DNA of 34,219 bases from JBOGGX01 sp050744245 (GTDB taxonomy: Bacteria; Actinomycetota; Acidimicrobiia; Acidimicrobiales; JBOGGX01), in contig JBOGGX010000144.1 in the NCBI GenBank assembly GCA_050744245.1, positions 1 through 34,219 of the forward strand, in the 5' to 3' direction. The notes under the pieces were generated by a model. The model had not been told where the DNA came from. It saw only the letters and a program-made list of their open reading frames with translations, and searched no databases. How positions within the stretch are numbered: position 1 is the stretch's first letter; the number at the start of each line of letters is the position of its first letter. This document shows positions 1 to 6,476 of this stretch, piece by piece. Made by a program: the position numbers and the translations under genes.

Positions 1-254
1 AGCCGGGGGCGCGCCACCTCGGCCACCAGTTCGGGCAGCGACGAGAACCTCACGTTGACCAGCCCGCCGTCGGCGGCCAACCGACGGCGCAGCGTGACGC
101 CGGCGACGGCCGACGGGACGATCACCGTGACTGCGGCCATCGGGTCGCCCGCCTTCAGCCCGGCCACCAACTCGGCCAGGGCGCGCGTGGCGGCCGGGCC
201 GTACTCGGCCACGAGCAACGCAGACGACGACCCGGTCGGGCCCCCTACTCCCAT
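1..254 (-). CDS. AddB-like PD-(D/E)XK nuclease / helicase, N-terminal fragment cut by window edge
   Basis: The reverse strand is open from an ATG at 254 to the window edge (84 codons). It reads MGVGGPTGSSSALLVAEYGP at the start and later VTVIVPSAVAG, LRRRLAADGG and FSSLPELVAEVA. This order (a short lead, 'LLVxEYGxxA', 'VTVIVPS', then 'LRRxLA') resembles the first 80 residues of AddB/RexB-type ATP-dependent nuclease subunits of actinobacteria, which process double-strand DNA ends for recombination. The Walker A motif and nuclease domain would lie beyond the window. No RBS is obvious. The call rests on an N-terminus only, so the family is probable rather than certain. Confidence 0.5.
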   Translation of the reverse strand, partial: MGVGGPTGSSSALLVAEYGPAATRALAELVAGLKAGDPMAAVTVIVPSAVAGVTLRRRLAADGGLVNVRFSSLPELVAEVARPR

Positions 255-347
255 GAACCCGACAGTACCCAGGGTGTGTGACATCGAAGGGGAGCCCGGC
301 CCGCCTCGCCCGGCGCCGCGCCCGGCGCGGCGCGGTCCCCAGGCCGT

Positions 348-392
348 GGTTTTCGCGCTTGACCACCGTGACGGTTGTGCGGCGCGAAAACC
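348..392. repeat. 45-bp palindromic repeat, copy 1
   Basis: The outer arms GGTTTTCGCGC (348-358) and GCGCGAAAACC (382-392) are perfect reverse complements. An inner imperfect palindrome is centred on ACCGTGACGGT. The element abuts the stop codon of the AbiEi/DUF559 gene at 393. It matches copy 2 at 1362-1406 in inverted orientation at 39 of 45 positions. It could act as a terminator-like hairpin, but it has no T-run. Confidence 0.8.
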
Positions 393-1313
393 TCACGCCG
401 CAGGCCGGCGCACGAGGCGGGCGACGAGCTCGTCGACCCAGGTGACGCTGGGCAATAGGTCGAGCTTGCCCACCCGGCGCACCTCCCATCCGGCGGCGGC
501 GTAGCTCAGCTGGCGGGACTCGTCACGCTCCCAGTGTCGGGGGTTGTGGTGCAGATCGCTGTCGTACTCGAAGCCGGCCCGTCGGTCCCGCCAACCGAGA
601 TCGATCCGGCCCACGACCACGTCGTCGGCGTCGAGGATCTCGATCTGGCGCTCGGGCGGCTCGAGCCCCGACTCCGCGATCTTGCGGAGCAGCCGCATCT
701 CGGCCGGGCTGCCGGGGCGGATACCGGGCGTCCATGCCTCGACGGCCCGGCGCAGGGCCGCCACCCCCTTCCTGCCCTTTCCCGATTGGGCCCGGTCGAT
801 GACGGCGGGGATGGTGACGGGATGGCTCACCCCGGAGCAGAAGGCGGCGTCAACCATGTCGCACAGCCGGTGCCAGCCGAGCACGCCGGCGCAGTCGAGC
901 AGCGTGCGCGCGGGCGCCGTCGTGGGGATACCCGCGACGATGATGACGTCGGCGGTGCTCAGCGGCGACCGGTGGACCCTGGCGATCCTGATCCGGCCGC
1001 TGGTGCGGGGCGGCAACGTGACGTGTGGCGTACCCGGCGGCTCGGCCAGGTCATGCAGGGCGCCCGCGGTGAGGTGCGACGCAACCGTGCCGGGCGGACC
1101 GGAGAGGCAGGCCGCCAGCGCCCGCTGCTGCCAGGTGACCGGCGCGCTGGCGACCCGGTACAGCCCCTGCGCCACGAGGATCCAACGTCCGCTCGCCAGT
1201 CGGCGATCGATCTGGCGGGTGGTCAGCCCGAGGGTGAGGGCGATAGCTCGGGTGACCAGCCCGTGGTGGCGAGCGGCGAACCGATCGACCCGTTGGTCAG
1301 GAGTGGGTTCCAT
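393..1313 (-). CDS. AbiEi-type antitoxin domain plus DUF559 (Vsr-like nuclease fold) protein
   Basis: About 306 residues. The first ~60 residues form a winged-helix AbiEi_4-type domain: HHGLVTRAIALTLGLTTRQI, then GRWILVAQGLYRVAS. A middle region follows (TTAPARTLLDCAGVLG). The C-terminal third has the DUF559/Vsr-like pattern SPAEMRLLRKI, then GRIDLGW, FEYDSDLHH, GWEVRRVG; the E...D...E-x-D acidic residues could form a PD-(D/E)XK-like site. Members are common as solitary genes in actinobacteria; the AbiEi part resembles the antitoxin of type IV systems, but no AbiEii toxin lies nearby. The ATG at 1313 is preferred over 1346 because CAGACT lies 6 nt upstream and TTGACT further upstream. Function is unproven. 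Inverted palindromic repeats enclose the gene. Confidence 0.75.
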   Translation of the reverse strand: MEPTPDQRVDRFAARHHGLVTRAIALTLGLTTRQIDRRLASGRWILVAQGLYRVASAPVTWQQRALAACLSGPPGTVASHLTAGALHDLAEPPGTPHVTLPPRTSGRIRIARVHRSPLSTADVIIVAGIPTTAPARTLLDCAGVLGWHRLCDMVDAAFCSGVSHPVTIPAVIDRAQSGKGRKGVAALRRAVEAWTPGIRPGSPAEMRLLRKIAESGLEPPERQIEILDADDVVVGRIDLGWRDRRAGFEYDSDLHHNPRHWERDESRQLSYAAAGWEVRRVGKLDLLPSVTWVDELVARLVRRPAA

Positions 1314-1319
1314 CGGCCG

Positions 1320-1346
1320 AGTCTGCAACGACCGTGCGACAGTCAA
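1320..1346 (-). promoter_or_regulatory. Candidate promoter of the AbiEi/DUF559 gene
   Basis: On the minus strand TTGACT (1346-1341) is followed after 15 nt by CAGACT (1325-1320), which ends 6 nt before the ATG at 1313. The spacing predicts a leaderless or near-leaderless mRNA. The -10 is weak and the spacer is short. Confidence 0.35.
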
Positions 1347-1361
1347 CGGCCCACCAGTCGT

Positions 1362-1406
1362 GGTTACCGCGCCGGACCACCGTCACGGTGGTCGATCGCG
1401 AAAACC
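1362..1406. repeat. 45-bp palindromic repeat, copy 2
   Basis: GGTTACCGCG at 1362-1371 and TCGCGAAAACC at 1396-1406 form the outer arms. The inner arms GGACCACCGT and ACGGTGGTC (1374-1392) form a near-perfect palindrome. Reverse complementing copy 1 aligns it without gaps, with six mismatches. The two copies enclose only the AbiEi/DUF559 gene and its promoter. Confidence 0.8.
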
Positions 1407-1480
1407 TCGGATCGGCGGACAGACGCTCGTGCGGAAGGGGTGCCACGGCCGGTGGGACCCGATGACCGATACTGGCCGGA

Positions 1481-1960
1481 ATGTCGGTCCCCCCGCGCCG
1501 GACGCTCGCGTGCCTGGCCGTGCTCGTGGCCGGGGGCTTTTCGGGCGGGTGCTCGCCCGGCTCGCCCGACGCGTACTGCGACCAGGCCGAGGTGATGGCC
1601 GGCGACAACCCGGCGGCGGTGTTCTCGGCCTGGGACCCGGCCAACCCGGCGACGACCGACGAGCTGAGCGCGGCCACCGACCGCCTTCACGACATGGCCG
1701 ACGCCGCCCCGCCCGAGATTGCGGACGACGCCGCCCTGATCGCGGCGACGGCCGACGAGCTGACCGAGCTGCTGACCACCCTCCAGGGCGAGGCGCTCGA
1801 AGCGGCGCTGCGTGAACGAGAGGACCGCTTCGCCGAGGTGGACGAGGCCAGCCGGCGGGTGACCGAGTACACCCGCAGCCAATGCGGCATCGACCTCGAG
1901 GCGCCACCGCCAACGACCACGGCGCCCGCCGGCGACCCGACGACCACGGAATTGCCCTGA
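1481..1960 (+). CDS. Small secreted lipoprotein of unknown function
   Basis: A 159-residue protein with a lipoprotein signal peptide: positively charged MSVPPRRT, hydrophobic LACLAVLVAGGF, and a lipobox-like SGGC placing the lipidated Cys near residue 24. The mature part is acidic and helical (DELSAATDRLHDMADAAPPE, then ELTELLTTLQG). It ends in a proline/threonine-rich tail (PPPTTTAPAG). This resembles small actinobacterial lipoproteins that are probably anchored to the outer face of the cytoplasmic membrane. No enzymatic motif is visible. The next gene is a separate regulatory unit, so context says little about its role. Confidence 0.7.
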   Translation: MSVPPRRTLACLAVLVAGGFSGGCSPGSPDAYCDQAEVMAGDNPAAVFSAWDPANPATTDELSAATDRLHDMADAAPPEIADDAALIAATADELTELLTTLQGEALEAALREREDRFAEVDEASRRVTEYTRSQCGIDLEAPPPTTTAPAGDPTTTELP

Positions 1961-1984
1961 CCGAGGCGGGCGCGGCGCACCTCC

Positions 1985-2080
1985 CGACCGCCCGACCGCC
2001 CGACCTCTGTACCGCGACCGGCCGACCTCCCGACCTCTCGACCGCCCGACGACCCGACCGCCCGACGACCCGACCGCCCG
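1985..2080. repeat. Low-complexity tandem repeat of CCCGACC-type heptads
   Basis: About 95 bp of imperfect repeats built from CCGACCGCCCGAC and CCGACCTCCCGAC words, almost purely C/G/A on the top strand. It lies between the lipoprotein stop and the marR promoter region. All six frames give simple Arg/Pro/Gly-rich translations, so it is not coding. A slippage-prone spacer is the simplest reading. Confidence 0.7.
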
Positions 2081-2082
2081 CC

Positions 2083-2118
2083 TTGACCAAACAAGTTGCT
2101 TTCTGCAAGCATCCATTT
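2083..2118 (+). promoter_or_regulatory. Candidate promoter/operator of the marR-exporter operon
   Basis: TTGACC at 2083-2088 could be a -35 element. The AT-richer stretch after it contains the inverted repeat TTGC-N5-GCAA (2096-2108), the sort of half-site arrangement that MarR dimers bind. It stands out against the very GC-rich flanks. The -10 is not well defined. Autoregulation is inferred from position only. Confidence 0.4.
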
Positions 2119-2604
2119 GTGCCTCCGACACCCACGGCGACCGCGACGAGGAGCGATCTGGTCAATGCCCTCGACCACGCCATGCTCCTGTTCGTCCGGC
2201 GATCGAGCCTGCCCCGCACCCATGAGCTGTTCGCCCGCCGGTCGGGCGTCAGCCTCGAACGAGGGGCGCTCATCGTGCTGGCCCGGCTCGACGAGTTCGG
2301 CCCCATCCGGCCGTCGGAGCTGGCCCGCATCCTCAGCGTCGAGCCATCGACCGCCACCCGGCACATCCAGGACCTCGAGCGGCGGGGGCTGGTCGACAAG
2401 CATCCGGACCCATCCGATGGACGGAGCTGCGTCGTCGATCTCACGATCGAGGGCCGATCGGCGCTCGGTCGCTATCGGGCCGCCCGCCGGGAGCTGTTCG
2501 AGGAGATCCTCGGCGACTGGGACGTGGACCAGCTCGCTGCCCTGGCCACCGGGCTCGACCGATTCAACAACGAGCTGGCCCGCGTGACCGAAGAGCAACG
2601 ATGA
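2119..2604 (+). CDS. MarR-family transcriptional regulator
   Basis: About 161 residues from a GTG at 2119. The frame continues upstream, but only through low-complexity repeat DNA, so this start is preferred. The winged helix-turn-helix is clear: LVLARLDEFGPIRPSELARI-type helices (GALIVLARLDEFGPIRPSEL), a recognition helix in VEPSTATRHIQDLERRGLV, and a wing around PSDGRSCVVDLTIEG. The protein should be a cytoplasmic dimer that represses DNA targets until a small ligand binds. Its stop overlaps the exporter start in ATGA, so the two are probably translationally coupled, and the regulator most likely controls the exporter and itself. Confidence 0.85.
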   Translation: MPPTPTATATRSDLVNALDHAMLLFVRRSSLPRTHELFARRSGVSLERGALIVLARLDEFGPIRPSELARILSVEPSTATRHIQDLERRGLVDKHPDPSDGRSCVVDLTIEGRSALGRYRAARRELFEEILGDWDVDQLAALATGLDRFNNELARVTEEQR

Positions 2605-4337
2605 CCGCGCCCACCGGGACGGAACCGGCGGGCCGGCCCTCCGACGACGGCCTCGACACCACCGACACCATCGCCGGCGCCGACACCACCCTCGACACCA
2701 CCACCCACAGCATCGCCGGCGCCGACACCACCGCCATCGCCGGCGCCGACACCATCGCCGACGCCAGGGCCGACACGACAGGTGACGCCGGCGCCCGCGA
2801 CGCCCGCGACCCGAGGACGGCCGGGCCGACGCCGATGAGTCACCGTCAGGTGCTCATCGTCTTCTCCGGGCTCATGCTCGGCATGTTCCTGGCCGCCCTC
2901 GACCAGACGATCGTGGCCACCGCGCTGCCGACCATCGCCGGGGAGTTCGGCCGGCTCGACCTGCTGTCGTGGGTGGTTACCGCCTACCTGCTCACGTCGA
3001 CCGCGTCGAGCCCGCTCTACGGGAAGCTCTCCGACCTCTACGGGCGCAAGCTCATCTTCCAGGCCGCGATCACGATCTTTCTCGCCGGCTCGGTGCTGGC
3101 CGGCTTGAGCCAGTCGATGCTCCAGCTCATCGTGTGCCGGGCCATCCAGGGCCTGGGGGCCGGCGGCCTCCTGGTCATGGCGCTCACGATCATGGGCGAC
3201 ATCCTCTCGCCCCGCGAACGGGGTCGGTACCAGGGCTACCTCGGCGCCGTGTTCGGCGTGTCGAGCGTCATCGGGCCGCTGCTCGGCGGCTTCTTCGTCG
3301 ACCACCTCAACTGGCGCTGGGTGTTCTTCGTCAACGTTCCCGTCGGGATCGTCGCCCTGGTCGTGACCTCGTCGGTGCTCAACCTGTCCTTCCGTCGCCT
3401 GCCCCACAGGATCGACTTCCTCGGTGCGGCGCTGCTCGTCGGCTCGATCATCGCGGTGCTGCTGATCACGGCGTGGGGTGGCTCCCACTACGAATGGACC
3501 TCCGGCGTGATCCTGGCCCTGGGTGCGGCCGCCATCCTGCTGTTCGCCTCGTTCCTGTGGCGGGAGGAGCGGGCCGCAGAGCCGATCCTGCCGCTGCGGC
3601 TCTTCAGGAACCGCACGTTCACCCTCACCTCGGCCATCGCACTCATCGTCGGCCTGGCGATGTTCGGCGGGATCATCTTCCTCCCGCTGTTCCTCCAGGT
3701 GGTCACCGGCGTCGAGGCCACCAGCTCAGGGCTGCTGCTGGTGCCGCTGGTCGGCGGGCTGCTGCTGACCTCGATCAGCGCCGGCCGGCTCATCACCAGG
3801 ACCGGTCGCTACAAGGTGTTCCCCGTCGCCGGGTCTGCCCTCACCGTCCTCGCCCTGTTCCTGCTCTCCACCATCGGCACCTCGACCAGCGCCTTCGTGG
3901 TGTCGGCCTACATGTTCGTCCTCGGCCTCGGGCTCGGCCTGGTGATGCCGGTGCTCGTGGTCGCCGTGCAGAACGCGGTCGAGCACCGCGATCTCGGCGT
4001 GGCCACCTCGAGCGGGCTGTTCTTCCGGTCGCTCGGCGGATCGTTCGGGACGGCCATCTTCGGGGCGATCGTGTTCGCCGGTGTGAGCAGCCGGCTGGCC
4101 GGCGTCGTGGCGGCCGATGTCGACGTCGACACGCTGACCGGCAGCCCGTCGGCGATCCTCGCGCTGCCGGCCGAGCTGCGCGAGGTCGTCGTCCGCGCCT
4201 TCTCGGACTCGATCACCTCGGCCTTCGTCTGGGCCGTGCCCTTCGCCGTGCTCGCGTTCGTGCTGACCCTCCTGCTGCCGGAACTGCCTCTGCGCAAGGA
4301 GGCCCACGTCGGCGCGGCCGTCGAGGCCGAGCTGTGA
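2601..4337 (+). CDS. MFS drug exporter of the DHA2 (EmrB/QacA, 14-helix) family
   Basis: A 578-residue integral membrane protein. After a ~75-residue polar leader the MFS fold begins at VLIVFSGLMLGMFLAALDQT. It has the DHA2 motif LDQTIVATALPTIAGEF, motif A between helices 2 and 3 (GKLSDLYGRK), and many hydrophobic segments to the C-terminus, consistent with 14 helices. Family members expel drugs, dyes or cell-envelope lipids using the proton gradient. The N-terminal leader is unusual: Asp/Thr-rich, with repeated IAGADTT units. An ATG at 2835 (residue 79) just before the first helix is an alternative start, but ATGA overlap with marR favours 2601. The 3' end stops 1 bp before the convergent clpP. 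Confidence 0.85.
   Translation: MTAPTGTEPAGRPSDDGLDTTDTIAGADTTLDTTTHSIAGADTTAIAGADTIADARADTTGDAGARDARDPRTAGPTPMSHRQVLIVFSGLMLGMFLAALDQTIVATALPTIAGEFGRLDLLSWVVTAYLLTSTASSPLYGKLSDLYGRKLIFQAAITIFLAGSVLAGLSQSMLQLIVCRAIQGLGAGGLLVMALTIMGDILSPRERGRYQGYLGAVFGVSSVIGPLLGGFFVDHLNWRWVFFVNVPVGIVALVVTSSVLNLSFRRLPHRIDFLGAALLVGSIIAVLLITAWGGSHYEWTSGVILALGAAAILLFASFLWREERAAEPILPLRLFRNRTFTLTSAIALIVGLAMFGGIIFLPLFLQVVTGVEATSSGLLLVPLVGGLLLTSISAGRLITRTGRYKVFPVAGSALTVLALFLLSTIGTSTSAFVVSAYMFVLGLGLGLVMPVLVVAVQNAVEHRDLGVATSSGLFFRSLGGSFGTAIFGAIVFAGVSSRLAGVVAADVDVDTLTGSPSAILALPAELREVVVRAFSDSITSAFVWAVPFAVLAFVLTLLLPELPLRKEAHVGAAVEAEL
2670..2754 (+). repeat. Three perfect 19-bp repeats inside the exporter leader
   Basis: ATCGCCGGCGCCGACACCA occurs at 2670-2688, 2712-2730 and 2736-2754, encoding IAGADT units. 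The repeats are in frame, so copy-number change would alter only the length of the cytoplasmic leader. Confidence 0.85.
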
Positions 4338-4338
4338 G

Positions 4339-4941
4339 CTAGAGCATCTCGCCGCGGCGCACGATCACGTGGTCGATGAGGCCGTACTTCTGGCCCTCCT
4401 CGGCCGTGAACCAGCGGTCGCGGTCGGAGTCGGCCTCGATCTGATCGACCGTCTGGCCGGTGTGGTAGGCGATGCGCTCGGCCATCAACCTCTTGACGTA
4501 GAGCATCTGCTCGGCCTGGATGGCGATGTCGGCCGCCGCCCCACGGAGCCCACCCGACGGCTGATGCATCATGATGCGGGCGTGCGGCAGCGAGAAGCGC
4601 TTGTCCTTGGCTCCGGCGCACAGCAGGAACTGGCCCATCGACGCGGCCAGCCCGAGGCAGACCGTATTCACATCGGGCGAGACGAACTGCATGGTGTCGT
4701 AGATGGCCATGCCGGCGGTGACCGAACCGCCGGGCGAGTTGATGTAGAGCCAGATGTCCTTCTCGGTGTCCTCGGCGTCGAGCGAGAGGAGCTGGGCCGT
4801 TATCAGGTTGGCCACCTCGTCGGTGACCTCGCTGCCCAGGAACACGACGCGGCTCTTGAGCAGTCGGTTGTAGACCTCGTTCTGCGGGTCGCCGTACCCC
4901 CCGCGCTCGGCGACCGGGAACGGCAGGGGCGGGTTGTCCAT
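4339..4941 (-). CDS. clpP: ATP-dependent Clp protease proteolytic subunit
   Basis: A 200-residue serine peptidase that forms the double-ring chamber fed by ClpX or ClpC. Catalytic Ser101 lies in GLAASMGQFLL and His126 in ARIMMHQPSGG; the Asp is expected in the TVDQIEADSDRDRWF region. The handle and YINSPGGSVTAGMAIYDTMQ elements are typical. The frame extends upstream, but the ATG at 4941 gives the standard length and has TACCCT (4955-4950) 8 nt upstream. The C-terminus RRGEML is shorter than in many ClpPs. Actinobacteria often carry several clpP paralogues, usually next to clpX; here the gene stands alone, so it may be a secondary copy. Confidence 0.92.
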   Translation of the reverse strand: MDNPPLPFPVAERGGYGDPQNEVYNRLLKSRVVFLGSEVTDEVANLITAQLLSLDAEDTEKDIWLYINSPGGSVTAGMAIYDTMQFVSPDVNTVCLGLAASMGQFLLCAGAKDKRFSLPHARIMMHQPSGGLRGAAADIAIQAEQMLYVKRLMAERIAYHTGQTVDQIEADSDRDRWFTAEEGQKYGLIDHVIVRRGEML

Positions 4942-4981
4942 GGCGGGCCAGGGTAGCGGCCTCTCTATCCTGAGCCTCCAC

Positions 4982-5056
4982 GCCGGCGTAGCCCAACAGG
5001 CAGGAGGCAAGGGCTTTAGGTGCCCTTCAGTGCGGGTTCGAATCCCGCCGCCGGCA
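4982..5056 (+). tRNA. tRNA with anticodon UAG (Leu by code) but class I architecture
   Basis: A full 75-nt cloverleaf. The acceptor GCCGGCG (4982-4988) pairs with CGCCGGC (5049-5055), with discriminator A at 5056. The D-stem is GCC/GGC. The anticodon stem AGGGC/GCCCT holds the loop TTTAGGT, giving anticodon TAG. The variable region is only TCAGT. The T-arm is GCGGG-TTCGAAT-CCCGC. CCA is not encoded (CGTGG follows). Bacterial tRNA-Leu is normally class II with a long variable arm, so the combination is odd. Leu is assigned from the anticodon only. Confidence 0.85.
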
Positions 5057-5057
5057 C

Positions 5058-5773
5058 GTGGACGTCAACGACCTCCCCACGCCCTCGCTGCTGGTCGACC
5101 GGGCTGCGTTCGAGCACAACGTCGCCACCATGGCCGCGGCGGGGCCGGGACCCCGGCTGCGGCCTCACGTCAAGGCGTTCAAGTCGACGGCCCTGGCCCG
5201 CGAGCTGGCGGCCGCCGGGCACCACAGCTTCTGCTGCGCCACGGTCAAGGAGGTCGAGGGGATGGCGACCGCAGGCCTCGGCGACGACCTCCTCCTGGCG
5301 AACGAGGTGGTCCATCCTGCTGAAGGCGCACGACGCCGTCGGCGGCGACGTGATCTCCGCCCGGCGGCACCGGCACCTACGACTGCAACACCTGGGCCAC
5401 CGAGATCCAGGCCGGCTCGTATGTGCTGATGGACACCGAGTATGTCGCCCACGCCCCGGCGTTTCGGACGGCGCTGTTCCTGTGGACCACGGTCATCTCG
5501 GTGTACGGGCCCGTCGGGTGGGCCGTGCTCGACGGCGGGCTCAAGTGTCTCTCGATGGATCACGGCAACCCGACGGTGGTGGGCGGCCAGTGCTTCGTCG
5601 TCTCGGACGAGCACATCACCTACGTTCCCGAGGACGGACGGCCCGAGGTCGGCGATTGCGTCCTGATCATCCCCGCGCACGTCGATCCGACGGTGGCGCT
5701 GCACGAGCGCATGTACGTGGTCGATGGCGACGAGGTCGTCGACACGTGGGAGGTCGACCTGCGCAACTGGTGA
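5058..5773 (+). pseudogene. Broken D-threonine aldolase / DSD1-like PLP enzyme gene
   Basis: The N-terminal part begins at a GTG one base after the tRNA (LPTPSLLVDRAAFEHNVATM, RPHVKAFKSTALARELAA, LLLANEVV). This is the alanine-racemase-like PLP barrel of the D-threonine aldolase/D-serine dehydratase-like family, with a PLP lysine expected in HVKAFK. At about 5320 the frame changes and ~100 residues of barrel seem missing; homology resumes at AHDAVGGDVISA. One extra C near 5365 then shifts to GGTGTYDCNTWATEIQAGSY, which runs intact to the stop (metal-site end: GGQCFVVSDEHITY, IIPAHVDPTVALHERMYVV). An internal deletion plus a frameshift makes an active product unlikely. Confidence 0.75.
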
Positions 5774-5786
5774 CGCGCCGCGGGTG

Positions 5787-5810
5787 TATGATTTTTAGGT
5801 GAGCCTAAAA
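5787..5810 (+). promoter_or_regulatory. -10 element and DtxR-type palindromic operator over the start codon
   Basis: TATGAT (5787-5792) is a near-consensus -10 box ending 6 nt before the GTG at 5799. The palindrome TTTTAGGTGAGCCTAAAA (5793-5810) directly follows it and contains the start codon. Its half sites resemble the TTAGGTTAGSCTAA core of DtxR/IdeR iron boxes. Metal-loaded regulator bound here would block transcription of its own operon, which should start as a leaderless mRNA. Confidence 0.75.
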
Positions 5811-6476
5811 TCACCGACGCCGTCGGTGCAGGACCATCTCAAGGCGCTGTACCACCTCGGCGTCGACGGCCGGCCGGTGGCCACCAACGACCTGGCCGCC
5901 TGGCTCGACGTGGCCCCGCCGTCGATCACGTCGATGCTCAAGCGGCTTGCAGTCGACGGGCTGGTCGAGCATCTCCCCTATCACGGCGCCCGGCTCACCG
6001 CGGCCGGTGAGGCGGCCGCCCTCAAGGTCGTCCGTCGCCACCGCCTGACCGAGACGTTCCTTCGTCAGGTCGTCGGCGTTCCGTGGGACGAGGTCCACGC
6101 CGAGGCCGAGATCCTGGAGCACGCCATCAGCGACCGGCTGGAGGACCGCATCGACGACCTGCTCGGTCATCCGACCCGCGACTGCCACGGCGACCCGATA
6201 CCCCCGAAGCGGGGGCGGCATCACGAGCGGATCGACACCCCGCTCGACCGGGTGCCGGTGCGCAGCCTGGTCCGCGTCGAACGCGTCTCCGATCGCGACC
6301 CGTCGGTGCTGCGGGCCGCAAGCACCCTTGGCCTCGGGCTCGGCACCGAGCTCGTCGTGTCCGGTCGGGACGGACCGGACGGCCCGACCCAGGTGAGCGT
6401 CGGCTCGCGCCGACACCGGCTGGCGCCCGCGATCGCCCGCGCCATCTCGGTCACGGTGCTCGAGGAGACGGCGTGA
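5799..6476 (+). CDS. DtxR/MntR-family metal-dependent repressor
   Basis: A 225-residue protein with the three DtxR parts. The N-terminal winged helix (VQDHLKALYHLGVDGRPVAT, VAPPSITSMLKRLAVDGLVE) binds DNA. The dimerisation/metal domain carries HRLTETFLRQVVGVPWDEVH, AEAEILEHAISDRLEDRID and GHPTRDCHGDPIP, with His/Glu ligands typical of the family. A C-terminal FeoA/SH3-like domain follows (LDRVPVRSLVRVERVSDRDP onward). The GTG start is placed by the -10 spacing and the operator. GTGA overlap couples it to the multicopper oxidase gene. Fe2+ or Mn2+ is the likely corepressor; sequence alone does not separate them. Confidence 0.88.
   Translation: MSLKSPTPSVQDHLKALYHLGVDGRPVATNDLAAWLDVAPPSITSMLKRLAVDGLVEHLPYHGARLTAAGEAAALKVVRRHRLTETFLRQVVGVPWDEVHAEAEILEHAISDRLEDRIDDLLGHPTRDCHGDPIPPKRGRHHERIDTPLDRVPVRSLVRVERVSDRDPSVLRAASTLGLGLGTELVVSGRDGPDGPTQVSVGSRRHRLAPAIARAISVTVLEETA

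Noticed and set aside
534..1815. Long plus-strand frames opposite the AbiEi/DUF559 gene
   Set aside because: Arg/Pro/Ala-rich translations typical of high-GC shadows; the minus strand has clear domain motifs.
3908..4996. Long minus-strand frame across the exporter and clpP
   Set aside because: It is a shadow frame; clpP itself lies in a neighbouring minus frame with all catalytic motifs.
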